A DNA stretch of 64,000 nucleotides from Dehalococcoidia bacterium (GTDB lineage Bacteria > Chloroflexota > Dehalococcoidia > Lucifugimonadales > Lucifugimonadaceae). Position 1 is the stretch's first letter. The number at the start of each line of letters is the position of its first letter. The stretch is taken from contig PBVQ01000014.1 of NCBI GenBank assembly GCA_002728715.1, positions 1 through 64,000 of the forward strand. The letters are read 5' to 3'. The position numbers and the translations under genes were made by a program. The notes beneath the pieces are model-generated. The model did not search any database. It was not told where the DNA came from and saw only the letters and a program-made list of their open reading frames with translations. Below, one piece after another: positions 26,423 to 36,255 of this stretch.

Positions 26423-28216
26423 TTATTTATTTTGCCTAATTTCGTAGGCTTCTAATACATCCCCAATTTCATAATCATGAAAACCATCAATCATGATACC
26501 ACCTTCAAAGTTATTTGCAAGTTCATTCACATTTTCCTTAAGATGCTTCATTGATGTTATAGCTCCATCAAAAATTTCTTCACCTGATCTAAGTATCCTC
26601 ATTCGACCAGAACGTTTCATCAATCCATCAATAACTCTAACACCTGCAATTTTTTCTCGCTTCCCTCTAGAAAACACCTCTAAAATATTAGCATGACCCA
26701 GCACAACAGAAATCTTTTCGGGTTCTAATAAGTTTTTAGCAGAATTTGCAACATCATCAATTAGGTTATAAATTATGTCATATGTTCTTATGGTCACGTT
26801 TTCTACTGCTCCCTTTTTACGTGCACCTGATTCTACATTGGTTTCAAAACCTAAAATTATTGCATTTGAAGCAGTCGCAAGTAATATATCAGACTCTGTA
26901 ATTGCACCAGAAGAACAGTGTATAATTTTTATCTCTACATCTTCTATAAAAATCTGTTGAACAGCCCTACTTACTGCATCAATTGAACCACTATTACCAG
27001 TTTTTATTATTACTGATAATTCATGCTCTCCAGACTGTTTTACCCTTCTCATAACTTCATCCATAGTAGTTGCGGATTTATTCATCTTTTTTTGAGAAGA
27101 TAATCTTTCTCTGGTTTGTAGTAATTCTTTCGCATCCTTTTCTGATTTCATTACATCAAACTGATCTCCAGAATTAGGTAAACCATTTAATCCTAATATT
27201 TCTATTGGAGTAGATGGCAATGCTAAATCAATATTTCGACCAAAACCGTCAATCATAGACTTGATTTTACCTCTAAGGTTTCCAGCAACAATAATATCTC
27301 CATTTTTTACCGAACCTGAACGAACTAAAATTGTAGCAACTGGACCTTTTTGCCTATCCATTTTTGACTCAATAACAACTCCTATACCTAATCGATTTGG
27401 ATTAGCTTTTAGTTCTTGTATTTCGGAAAGTAATAAAATATTTTCAAGCAAATCATCAACACCATCACCTTTTAGAGCTGAAATCGGGACGGCAATTGTA
27501 TCGCCACCATATGATTCAACAATTACCTCATGCTCTGCAAGTTGCCCGTATACCTTATCCACATCTGAACCCTCCAAATCAATTTTGTTCATCGCGATTA
27601 TCAATGGAACATTTGCTGCTCTAGCATGGTCTATTGCTTCAATAGTCTGAGGCATGACTCCATCATCAGCGGCAACAACAATTATTGCTATGTCAGTTAC
27701 TTGAGCTCCATTTGCTCTCATTTGAGTAAAAGCGGCGTGTCCTGGAGTATCTATAAATGTAATTTTACTGTTACTTTTTTCAACTTGATATGCACCTATA
27801 CCTTGTGTAATTCCACCAGCTTCTGAATCAACTACCTTTGTACCTCTAATATAATCAAGAAGTGTTGTTTTACCGTGATCAACATGCCCTAATATAGTAA
27901 CGATTGGGGGACGAGGAAGTGCATTTTCATCTGATAAATCTGAATCAATTCCTGTTTTTTTTGCAGCTAAACTTTCTTCTTTTTCTTTTGGCTTCAATAC
28001 TCCAATTTCAAAAGATGCAGCTACTTTAGCAGCAACATCAAATTCAACAGTTTCATTTACGGTTGCCATAACACCCAATCTCATCAGAGATTTTATTACA
28101 TCAACGTTTGAAATTTCTAAAATATTAGCCAATTCACCTACACTAACATTTGAAGGCAACTCAACTGGCGACTTAGTATCGCTACTGTTAATAATTTGAT
28201 TTGAATCTTGTACCAT
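26423..28216 (-). CDS. infB: Translation initiation factor IF-2
   Basis: The 597-residue GTPase brings fMet-tRNA to the 30S subunit. Seen in order: a short N-terminal IF2_N module (VGELANILEISNVDVIKSLM), G1 GHVDHGKTTLLD, G3 DTPGHAAF, G4 NKID, then domains II-IV ending in the C-terminal beta-barrel (HDYEIGDVLEAYEI). The long low-complexity N-terminal extension of many IF-2 proteins is missing, which fits a streamlined genome. It is followed by rbfA and preceded by nusA after 111 bp of AT-rich spacer. Confidence 0.95.
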   Translation of the reverse strand: MVQDSNQIINSSDTKSPVELPSNVSVGELANILEISNVDVIKSLMRLGVMATVNETVEFDVAAKVAASFEIGVLKPKEKEESLAAKKTGIDSDLSDENALPRPPIVTILGHVDHGKTTLLDYIRGTKVVDSEAGGITQGIGAYQVEKSNSKITFIDTPGHAAFTQMRANGAQVTDIAIIVVAADDGVMPQTIEAIDHARAANVPLIIAMNKIDLEGSDVDKVYGQLAEHEVIVESYGGDTIAVPISALKGDGVDDLLENILLLSEIQELKANPNRLGIGVVIESKMDRQKGPVATILVRSGSVKNGDIIVAGNLRGKIKSMIDGFGRNIDLALPSTPIEILGLNGLPNSGDQFDVMKSEKDAKELLQTRERLSSQKKMNKSATTMDEVMRRVKQSGEHELSVIIKTGNSGSIDAVSRAVQQIFIEDVEIKIIHCSSGAITESDILLATASNAIILGFETNVESGARKKGAVENVTIRTYDIIYNLIDDVANSAKNLLEPEKISVVLGHANILEVFSRGKREKIAGVRVIDGLMKRSGRMRILRSGEEIFDGAITSMKHLKENVNELANNFEGGIMIDGFHDYEIGDVLEAYEIRQNK

Positions 28217-28327
28217 ATAATTATTTATGTATATTTAAATCGTAATTTTCAACTAATTCTATCAAATATGATTACCAAAAAGTTTTAAGAATAAACTTTA
28301 GAGTATATTTATTAGAAGTTTACGAAT

Positions 28328-29806
28328 TTATTTTCTTCTTTTACTTTTTGCACTGCTACCTCCTCTTTTTCCGCCTTTTCTTCCCTCATCAGTTTCATAA
28401 AAACCGGATATGTCTTCTGCAAATCTTATTCCAGTATTTTCTTCTTTTTTAGAAGTATTAAATACAGAGTCATCTACTTGCCATAATTCATCAGAAGAAA
28501 CATCTAACATTTCATTTTCTTTTGAATCTTTCTCTAATTTCTCTTGCTTTTCAAGTTCTTCAAGTTCTTTTTCTAGAGCAATAAGTTCGTCTTGAGCACT
28601 TTGCTGCGCTTCTTCAGCAAGAATTTTATCTTTATTTTCTTTTTCTTTTATATCACTTTGATCATTAATTACTTTATCATGAACTTCTTCTTCTATTTTT
28701 TCAGATTCATGAATTTCTGATATTTTTACTGAAGAGTCCTCACCTTCGTTAGTTTTTTTATTTTCATCAACTTCTACAACACTTACTCCTTGAATATCAA
28801 CTTTCCAATTGGTCAATCTAGAAGACAGCCTTGCATTTTGACCGTCTTTTCCAATTGCCAAAGAAAGTTGCTTATCCGGAACAATAACTAAAGCGGTCTC
28901 TTCTTCTTTATCAATATCAACACTATCAACGACTGCAGGACTAAGTGAGTTAGAAATAAACTTTACTGGATCCTCATCCCACTCAACTACATCTATTTTT
29001 TCACCTAATAGTTCATTAACAACATTTTGAATTCTTATGCCTCTAAGCCCAACACATGCACCTACAGCATCTATTCCCTCCTGATTAGAAACAACTGCAA
29101 CCTTTGATCTTGCTCCAGGTTCTCTAGCTATAGCCTTAATATCAATTACACCATTGTAAATTTCTGGAACTTCCACCTCAAATAGTTTCCTAAGAAGATC
29201 AGGATGTGTTCTAGAAACTATTATTTCTGGACCTCGAATTGTTCTAGCAACCTGAACAACATAAAATTTTAATTGTTGAGATGGCCTATATCTTTCGAAA
29301 GAAGATTGTTCTGAGGGAGGCATAATCGCTTCAGTATTACCAATATCAACCGTAACCCATCTTGATTCAACTCTTTGAATAGTCCCTGTTAGAATTTCGC
29401 CTTCCTTGTCAATGTATTCTTCAAAAACTATATCTCTTTCTGAATCTCTTAATTTTTGCATTAAGACTTGTTTTGCAGTTTGAGAAGCAATCCTTCCAGG
29501 ATTAAATTCTAATTGACCTGTTTCGATAATATCTCCGATTTTGTAATCAGGGTTAATTTCTTTTGCTTGATCAAGAGTTAAGTGCATGCCTTCATCCTCA
29601 ACTTCTTCAACAACATGCTGAACTGTTTTTACAATAGTTTCCCCTGTAATAGAGTCCATGGTCACTATTACATCATTTCCATTGGATAATGGATCACGCT
29701 TGTATGCAGCTGCTAATGCAAATTCAACTGCGCGTAAAACAACAGGTTTTGGCAAATTTCTTTCTGCTGCTAATTGATTTACAGCTAATAATAAATCACT
29801 TTTCAA
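28328..29806 (-). CDS. nusA: Transcription termination/antitermination factor NusA
   Basis: This 492-residue RNA polymerase-binding factor has its N-terminal domain at about 1-130 ([13 protein letters not shown]), an S1 domain from [21 protein letters not shown], and two KH domains ([33 protein letters not shown]-like block, then [16 protein letters not shown]). The C-terminal ~140 residues are a Glu/Lys-rich acidic stretch with coiled-coil character, ending in a basic [15 protein letters not shown] tail, unlike the E. coli AR repeats. It heads the nusA-infB-rbfA-truB string and is separated from proS by a terminator. Confidence 0.93.
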   Translation of the reverse strand: [492 protein letters not shown]

Positions 29807-29830
29807 AAATAAACTCCATTTGTTTCATAA

Positions 29831-29855
29831 AAAAGAAAAAGCGGGCAATGCCCAC
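29831..29855 (-). terminator. Intrinsic terminator between proS and nusA
   Basis: On the minus strand GTGGGC-ATT-GCCCGC forms a GC-rich hairpin (29841-29855) followed by TTTTTCTTTT (29831-29840). It lies 54 bp after the proS stop and 24 bp before the nusA start, so it should end or reduce proS transcripts, or act as an attenuator for nusA. Confidence 0.8.
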
Positions 29856-29909
29856 TTCTATCACTTGATAATTATAACATTTTTTAGGTTTAAAGTCTTA
29901 CATATATTT

Positions 29910-31607
29910 CTATATATTTATTAAGTTATTTATATAATCAACTAATTTGGTTTCCGAAATATAATCACTATTTGAATCATTACGTGACTTAATCTCTATA
30001 GTATTTTTTTCGAAATTTTTCTTGCTTATAATTATTCTTACAGGAAAACCAGCTAAATCTGAATCTTTGAATTTTACACCAGGCGGCAAATCTCTATCAT
30101 CAAAAAGAACATCTACACCATTATTTAACAATAAATCATATATTATATTACATTTGTTTTTGACTTTTTCTTCATCAAGATTTATTCCAATTAAATTTAC
30201 AGTGAAGGGTGAAATTGACGGTGGAAGATTTATTCCATTATCATCATGATTTGCTTCTATGGCCGCAGCAAGTAATCTACCAATCCCAATTCCATAACAT
30301 CCCATCAATATAGGTTTAGTGTCACCATTTTTATCAGTAAAATCGGCTCGCATAACTTCAGAATAAATACAGCCTAATTTAAAAACGTGTCCTACTTCTA
30401 TACCTTTTTTAGAAATTAGTTCACCAGAATTATTTGGTGATTGAAATCCCTCTTTAGCTTCAGCAATATCACCAATTATTTCTGATTTGAAGTCTCTTGG
30501 ATAATTAACATTTTTTAGGTGAAAATGTTCTTTATTTGCACCTGCTATATAATTAGACCCAAGCTCTATAGAATTATCTATGACGCTTTTTACATTACTC
30601 TTGTTAATTGGAGATGCATACCCAGGAATAAAACCAGCATTAATTACTTCCTGAGATGAAGCTATTCTTAACTCTTTAGAACCTAGTATATTTCTTAGTT
30701 TTGTTTCATTGACATCATAGTCAGCTCGTATAGTTGCAATAATAATTTCTCCATCGGAATTATAAATAACTGATTTAGCTATTTTATTTTTTGGTATTTT
30801 ACAAAAATCAGATAATTTCTCAATGGTATTTATATGCTTAGTTTCAATAAGTTCCTTATCTAATATTTTATCTTCAGAATAATCAGTTTTTATGAACTCT
30901 GCTTTTTCTAAATTAGCTGCATAACTTTCATCAGGTGAGATTAAAATAGTATCATCGCCACTATCGGCAATTAATACAAATTCTTTTGATTCTTTACCAC
31001 CAATACCACCAGAATCTGCATCAACAATTACTACGTCTAATCCACATCTAGCAAATATATTTTTATAAGTCTTTACCATAATTTCGAAACTTTTATCCAA
31101 GCCTTTTTCATCTACATCAAAAGAGTAAGCATCTTTCATTTCAAATTCTCTTACTCTTAACAACCCCCCTCTAGGCCTAGTCTCATCACGAAATTTAGTC
31201 TGAATTTGATATATTGTTATAGGCAGATCTCTATAACTAGAAACGAATGATCTAATCATTGATGTAGCAGTTTCTTCATGAGTTGGAGCAATAACTAAAG
31301 TTCGTTCCCTTCTATCTTTAAAATTTGCTAATGGAGGAAAAAAGGTTTCAGCTCTACCAGATTCTTCCCATAATTCTTTTGGTTGAATTACCGGCATATT
31401 CACTTCAGCGCAACCTGACAAGTTCATTTCTTCTCTAACTATTTTTCGAATCTTAGAAATAGACCTATTTCCTATGGGTAACAAACTAAATATACCTGCT
31501 GCTACTTGTTGAACATATCCAGCCCGTAAAAGTAACCTATGACTAATATTTTCAGCATCTGAAGGTATATCACGTAATGTTTTTAATAGTAGATTAGAAG
31601 CTTTCAT
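29910..31607 (-). CDS. proS: Prolyl-tRNA synthetase (bacterial type with editing insertion)
   Basis: This class II synthetase charges tRNA-Pro. It starts MKASNLLLKTLRDIPSDAEN with ISHRLLLRAGYVQQVAAGIFSLLPIG, has motif 2 (TKFRDETRPRGGLLRVREFEMKDAYSF), a central YbaK-like editing insertion (about 220-370), motif 3 (GCYGIGIGRLLAAAIE) and the anticodon-binding domain. The ATG at 31607 matches the family; an upstream ATG-in-frame extension to 31655 would run into the preceding gene. It follows the enolase-superfamily gene by 7 bp on the same strand. A cognate tRNA-Pro gene is also in this window. Confidence 0.94.
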   Translation of the reverse strand: MKASNLLLKTLRDIPSDAENISHRLLLRAGYVQQVAAGIFSLLPIGNRSISKIRKIVREEMNLSGCAEVNMPVIQPKELWEESGRAETFFPPLANFKDRRERTLVIAPTHEETATSMIRSFVSSYRDLPITIYQIQTKFRDETRPRGGLLRVREFEMKDAYSFDVDEKGLDKSFEIMVKTYKNIFARCGLDVVIVDADSGGIGGKESKEFVLIADSGDDTILISPDESYAANLEKAEFIKTDYSEDKILDKELIETKHINTIEKLSDFCKIPKNKIAKSVIYNSDGEIIIATIRADYDVNETKLRNILGSKELRIASSQEVINAGFIPGYASPINKSNVKSVIDNSIELGSNYIAGANKEHFHLKNVNYPRDFKSEIIGDIAEAKEGFQSPNNSGELISKKGIEVGHVFKLGCIYSEVMRADFTDKNGDTKPILMGCYGIGIGRLLAAAIEANHDDNGINLPPSISPFTVNLIGINLDEEKVKNKCNIIYDLLLNNGVDVLFDDRDLPPGVKFKDSDLAGFPVRIIISKKNFEKNTIEIKSRNDSNSDYISETKLVDYINNLINI

Positions 31608-31614
31608 ATAAACT

Positions 31615-32790
31615 TTATTTCTTTTGCCCTCTCTGAGCCCATTCAGAATTAACAAACATATTTAACCCAGGGTCTGACATAACTTTTGAACTAGTCATTC
31701 CAGGAGGATTAGAAAGAATAAAATCTTCATCTAATTCAATTCCCCAGCCTGGCTTATCTGGTACAGGAAAATATCCATCAACAACTTCAGGGTAACCTGA
31801 ACCTGCTTTTTTTACATGTGGATCAGCAAAGTCATTAAAATGTTCTAAAATCTTAACATTTCTTAGCGTAAGGCATAAATGTAATGCTGCCATAGTAGAA
31901 ACTATACCTCCAACATTGTGTGGAGCAACCATAATAGAGTATGATTCTGCAGTTGACGCAATTTTTTTAGTTTCTAAAATACCACCGCTTTGAGTGATAT
32001 CTGGTTGAAGAACATCTACACTTTGAGTGTTCCATAGTTCTCTAAATTCCGGAGCACCATACAATCTTTCTCCAGTGGCTATGGGTAAAGAAGTATGTTG
32101 TCTAACAGATTTCAATGCTGGTATATCACCTGGCCTGACAGGCTCTTCAATCCAACCTATATTGTATTTTTCAATAAATCTAGCTATTTCTCTTGCTTGC
32201 AATGGTGCAAATCTACCATGCATCTCAATCATAATTTGAGCTTGGGTACCAGCAACTGATGCAACCGCTTCAATTAGGTCTAATGATCTATAAAATTCAG
32301 GCCTTTCAAGCTCTAAATCCCCATTTCCAAATGGATCAAATTTCATTGCTTTATAGCCTTTATCCAAAACTTTTTCTGCAGCAGTAGCATATTGCTCAGG
32401 AGATCTTTCAACTGTATACCATCCGTTTGCATAAGCCTGAACTTTGTCTTTTACTTGACCACCTAAGAGCTTATAAACGGGTTGATTACAAGATTTTCCA
32501 ATAATATCCCAAAATGCAAGTTCAACTAGAGCTAAGCCTGTGTAAACTACTTCTCCAGGCTTACCAAAATCTTCTAAAGTCATTCTTCTATAAAGAGCTT
32601 CTATATCAAAAGGATCATGACCAATAAAATGTCTTTCAACATCCTTTAGATATTGGGTTACTGTGTGAGTTTTACCCAAAACCCTAGCCTCTCCAATACC
32701 AGTTATACCCTCATCCGTTTCAATAATACAATAAGTTAAATTTCTCCATGGTGTACCTAGTACTAAGGTCTTAAAACTTGTTGTTTTCAT
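31615..32790 (-). CDS. Mandelate racemase/galactonate dehydratase-type enolase superfamily enzyme
   Basis: This 391-residue two-domain enzyme (alpha+beta capping domain, then TIM barrel) has metal ligands at E189 (IEMHG), E215 (WIEEP) and E241 (GERL), and histidines at H191 and H291 (APHN). E. coli galactonate dehydratase has D183, E209 and E235 with H185 and H285, so the whole set is offset by 6, with Glu replacing the first Asp. This supports dehydration of a sugar acid to a 2-keto-3-deoxy acid; the exact sugar acid is uncertain. A good AAGGAG site precedes the ATG. It follows the ThDP-enzyme gene by 26 bp. Confidence 0.87.
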   Translation of the reverse strand: MKTTSFKTLVLGTPWRNLTYCIIETDEGITGIGEARVLGKTHTVTQYLKDVERHFIGHDPFDIEALYRRMTLEDFGKPGEVVYTGLALVELAFWDIIGKSCNQPVYKLLGGQVKDKVQAYANGWYTVERSPEQYATAAEKVLDKGYKAMKFDPFGNGDLELERPEFYRSLDLIEAVASVAGTQAQIMIEMHGRFAPLQAREIARFIEKYNIGWIEEPVRPGDIPALKSVRQHTSLPIATGERLYGAPEFRELWNTQSVDVLQPDITQSGGILETKKIASTAESYSIMVAPHNVGGIVSTMAALHLCLTLRNVKILEHFNDFADPHVKKAGSGYPEVVDGYFPVPDKPGWGIELDEDFILSNPPGMTSSKVMSDPGLNMFVNSEWAQRGQKK

Positions 32791-32816
32791 AAATCTCCTT
32801 ATAATATAATTTTATT

Positions 32817-34505
32817 TTATTCAGAATATATTGACATTTCATCGTTTTGCTTTGTTCTCACATCAAGCAGGACACTTTTTCCTTCTTCAAAGTTAACTCT
32901 TTTTGCCTCAGTAAGCGATTTAGCAATTTCGTTAGGTTCTGTAATTTTTATGCCTACTCCACCTAAACCTTCTGCTATTGCGGCATAATCTCCAGTCATA
33001 TTTCCAGCATCAAATTCTTCCATAGCAGTAGGCATACCATGATTATAGCCACCCATAGTTTTATTATTTAGAAGAATAGTTGTAATAGGGGCTCCGCATC
33101 TATTTGCTGTTTCAAGATCAAGACCAGACATACCGAATGCAGCATCACCCATAAAATTGACACAAAATTTTGATGGATCTGCAATTTTTGCACCAATCAT
33201 TAAGGGAATTCCATATCCCAAATGTGTACTTTTCCCCCACCCAACATAACTATGAGGGACAGTAGCTGTATAGAATGGCATAATCTCGTCTCTTGGATGC
33301 CCTGCATCGTGAGTCATGATTGTATTTTCATGATCAACATTTTTATTAATTTCATTGATTAGCCTATAAGGATTAATCGGAACATCATCAGAATTTAGTA
33401 ATTTATCAAAGTCGCTTAACCATTCTGCCTTAACACTACTAATTTCGTTCTCAAGAATTGTATTTTTTTCTCTACCATTTTCACCTAAAATTGACTTTAC
33501 TTCATTGATCATCATACATAAAGTTTTTCTTGCATCTCCAATCAAACCTATTTCTGTTGGATATTGCTTATCTATATCTTCATAATTATTTGTTGAATGA
33601 ATAATAGTTTTACCTTTTGGAATATCAATACCATAATTTGTAACAGTCAAGCTTGCTCCAATAGCAAATAGAACATCACTTTCATAAAGCCACTTAAAAA
33701 CTCCTTTTGGTGCAGTTCTGTTAGCAGAACCTAAAGATAATGGATGTCTTTCGTCAAAAGCAGATTTACCTGGCATTGTTGTAATAACTGGAATTTGTAA
33801 TAACTCAGCTAATTCTTTAAGTTTTTCTGTTGCAGCAGAATACAAAACACCTTGCCCTGCCCAAATTACAGGATTATTTGCATTAATTATTTTATTAATT
33901 GCTATTCTTAAGTCTTCTTTTGCAGGTGCAGCTAGATATGCTTTAGGAGAATGAAAATTTTCCATACCTAGTATTTTACCTTTTTCTTTTTTTATCTCAA
34001 TTTCACTAAGACTTCTAGGGATTTCTAAAAGTACTGGACCAGGACGACCATTTTTCAAGGCTGAAAAAGCTCTTCGCATAAGTGAAGGTAAACGATGATA
34101 TGAATTTACTGAGGCAGACCATTTAGTTATATTTTTATAATTTTCAGTAGATGTAAAATTAGGATATATATCTTCTTTTTCTATTGATTGACCCTCTGGT
34201 AAAAATAATATGGGGACACCATCTGCCCAAGCTTGTGCTATCCCACCAAATGCATTTTCAGCACCAGGACCATGCTGACAAGCAAAAACACCATATTTAC
34301 CTTTTTCAGCCATAAGCCTAGAATATCCATCAGCTGCCATAATTCCACCTCTTTCCTGTCTAAAAACGACAGGTCTTACTCCAAACTTAGCACACGATTC
34401 TATTAATGGGTTATTAGGGAAACAGGCTAGCCACTCAACACCTTCACTTTTTAATGTATAAGCTATTAGATCAAATCCATTGCTTATTTTTTTAATATCA
34501 TTCAT
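32817..34505 (-). CDS. ThDP-dependent enzyme, acetolactate-synthase-like
   Basis: This 562-residue three-domain ThDP enzyme has the activating glutamate E51 (RQERGG), a central-domain WAGQGVLYS, and the PP motif GDAAFGMSGLDLETANRCGAP ending TILLNN. It differs from the BFD-like copy at 3646: HGPGAEN replaces LHIDNG in the Pyr domain, so the two are not recent duplicates. The reaction could be 2-oxo acid decarboxylation or carboligation; acetohydroxyacid synthase proper is unlikely because the residues and context differ (no ilvN or ilvC). A strong AGGAG site precedes the ATG. It is in the same string as the enolase-superfamily enzyme. Confidence 0.83.
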   Translation of the reverse strand: MNDIKKISNGFDLIAYTLKSEGVEWLACFPNNPLIESCAKFGVRPVVFRQERGGIMAADGYSRLMAEKGKYGVFACQHGPGAENAFGGIAQAWADGVPILFLPEGQSIEKEDIYPNFTSTENYKNITKWSASVNSYHRLPSLMRRAFSALKNGRPGPVLLEIPRSLSEIEIKKEKGKILGMENFHSPKAYLAAPAKEDLRIAINKIINANNPVIWAGQGVLYSAATEKLKELAELLQIPVITTMPGKSAFDERHPLSLGSANRTAPKGVFKWLYESDVLFAIGASLTVTNYGIDIPKGKTIIHSTNNYEDIDKQYPTEIGLIGDARKTLCMMINEVKSILGENGREKNTILENEISSVKAEWLSDFDKLLNSDDVPINPYRLINEINKNVDHENTIMTHDAGHPRDEIMPFYTATVPHSYVGWGKSTHLGYGIPLMIGAKIADPSKFCVNFMGDAAFGMSGLDLETANRCGAPITTILLNNKTMGGYNHGMPTAMEEFDAGNMTGDYAAIAEGLGGVGIKITEPNEIAKSLTEAKRVNFEEGKSVLLDVRTKQNDEMSIYSE

Positions 34506-34681
34506 TTTATTCTCCTAATTAGATTAAAAATAACAAAAAATTCCTAAATCTCGTATTAAAACCTCTAAGATTCTATCTTATAAGTAGTAATAAAATCATT
34601 AAGAAATATGATTTATTTTCTATTTATATAAAAAAATAACAAAAAATAATAATCAATAAATATAAAAAATGAGTTTTTATT

Positions 34682-35833
34682 ATGATAAATGATGATTTAG
34701 AAAAAATAATTAAAGCAGATGATACAGTTGGAACAGCAAACATAAAAGTTGTTGGAGTTGGTGGTGGTGGTCAAAATGCTGTCAATAGAATGTATAGAGA
34801 AAGGGTAGAGGGTGTTGAGTATATTTCTGTCAATACGGACTCTCAAGCATTGGAAAATTCTGAAATACCACTTAAATTACGAGTTGGAGATCAGACTGCA
34901 AGAGGTTTGGGTGTAGGAGGAGATCCAGCAAAGGGTAGACAATGTCACGAAGAAGATCGTGAGGAAATCAAATCTGTACTTGAAGGTGCTGATTTGGTAT
35001 TTATTGCTGCTGGTATGGGGGGTGGAACTGGAACAGGAGGCGCCCCTGTCGTTGCTGAAATTTCCAAAGAATTAGGTGCACTTACAGTTGGAGTTGTGAC
35101 CAAGCCATTCAATTTTGAAGGAAAAGTAAGAAAAACAAAAGCATTAGAAGGTGTGGAGGCATTAAAGGAGCAAGTCGATACACTTATAGTTATTCCAAAT
35201 GATAGATTAACTGCAGTTTCAGATGCAAATGTAACTATTCAAACAGCATTCAAGATGGCTGATGATGTTTTGAGACAAGGAATACAATCTATCGCAGAAC
35301 TTATCCTTTGCCCTGGAGAAATTAATCTTGATTTTGCTGATGTAAAAGCGGTTATGGATGGTGCAGGAGCTGCATGGATGGCTATAGGTAGAGGTTCTGG
35401 AGAAAATAGAGCAGTTGAAGCAGCGGAGGAAGCGCTTCAATCTCCTCTCCTTGAAGTTGAGGTAACTGGAGCTAAAGGTGTAATATTTAACGTTACTGGA
35501 GGACCAGACGTAACAATTCATGAGGTACAAACTGCTTCGGAAATTGTAGCTTCAACGGTCCATCCAGATGCAAACATAATTTACGGTCAAACTACAGATC
35601 ATAAAATGGAAAATGAAATTAAAATAACACTGATTGCTACTGGATTTCCATCCGCAAATGATATTGAGGAAGATGAGATAAAAAATGCATCGGAAATTTT
35701 AGGTAGTGACAAAGGAATGATTGAAATACCTCCATTCTTAAGAAATCACCCATCTGCTAGAAACAGGATTAGGAAAAGTTTGCAAAAAAAAGAACAACTA
35801 GGTTTTCCTGAAGAGATAGTTCCAGCTGATTAG
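34682..35833 (+). CDS. ftsZ: Cell division protein FtsZ
   Basis: This tubulin-like GTPase polymerises into the division ring. The GTP loop GMGGGTGTGGAP is at 111-122 and NTDSQAL at 51-57. The T7-type NLDFADVKAVM segment is at 215-225. The linker is short (about 322-346), followed by the conserved C-terminal peptide EIPPFLR (348-354), which normally ends the protein; here another 29 residues follow. The gene stands alone rather than in a dcw cluster, with a 176-bp upstream region shared with the divergent ThDP gene. It converges on rnpB 26 bp later. Confidence 0.96.
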   Translation: MINDDLEKIIKADDTVGTANIKVVGVGGGGQNAVNRMYRERVEGVEYISVNTDSQALENSEIPLKLRVGDQTARGLGVGGDPAKGRQCHEEDREEIKSVLEGADLVFIAAGMGGGTGTGGAPVVAEISKELGALTVGVVTKPFNFEGKVRKTKALEGVEALKEQVDTLIVIPNDRLTAVSDANVTIQTAFKMADDVLRQGIQSIAELILCPGEINLDFADVKAVMDGAGAAWMAIGRGSGENRAVEAAEEALQSPLLEVEVTGAKGVIFNVTGGPDVTIHEVQTASEIVASTVHPDANIIYGQTTDHKMENEIKITLIATGFPSANDIEEDEIKNASEILGSDKGMIEIPPFLRNHPSARNRIRKSLQKKEQLGFPEEIVPAD

Positions 35834-35859
35834 CATCTAGATTTCATCAAAATTATTTA

Positions 35860-36228
35860 GAGGAGAACTATAAGCCGAGTTCTGTATCTAAAAAAAGATT
35901 AACGGTCATCTATCTAGTCTTGCAATCGCTTGCAAGATCAAGCAACCAACCCGAAAACTACGTGGATACGATTTTAGCTTTCCTATTTGGTCTTGCACCG
36001 AGTGGGGTTTACCTTACGCCAAATGTTACCATTCGACTGGTGAGCTCTTACCTCGCCATTTCAACCTTCCCTAAATATTATAGGCGGTATGTTTTCTGTT
36101 GCACTTTCCATCGAGTTGCCTCGTCCTGCCGTTAGCAGGCACTCTATCCAATGGTGCTCGGACTTTCCTCCCCTTTTCCAAAATTAACATTAATTAAATG
36201 AAAAAAGCGGCGACCGTCCGTTCTCCTC
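35860..36228 (-). ncRNA. rnpB: RNase P RNA (bacterial type A)
   Basis: The catalytic RNA of RNase P trims tRNA 5' leaders. The minus strand begins GAGGAGAACGG and ends GTTCTCCTC, pairing as P1. It carries the near-universal GAGGAAAGTCCGAGC segment (around 36155-36170), ACAGAAA, GGTAAGAGCTCACC, GGTAAACCCC, and the 3' ACAGAAC-x-CGGCTTA segment near 35870. The length of about 369 bases is normal for type A. It lies 28 bp downstream of the recombinase-like gene with its own promoter-like -10, and is convergent with ftsZ. Open frames across it are chance. Confidence 0.96.
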
Positions 36229-36236
36229 ATACAAAT

Positions 36237-36242
36237 ATTATA
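36237..36242 (-). promoter_or_regulatory. -10 element of rnpB
   Basis: A TATAAT on the minus strand lies 8 bases before the first base of the RNase P RNA, the right distance for transcription to begin at GAGGAG. No good -35 is visible. It falls between the recombinase-like stop and rnpB. Confidence 0.65.
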
Positions 36243-36255
36243 ACAAAGTCTATTT

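Noticed and set aside
35834..35859. Terminator between ftsZ and rnpB
   Set aside because: The 26-bp gap has no GC-rich hairpin with a U-run on either strand.
35920..36135. 71-residue plus-strand frame
   Set aside because: It is antisense to RNase P RNA, whose conserved blocks explain the sequence.
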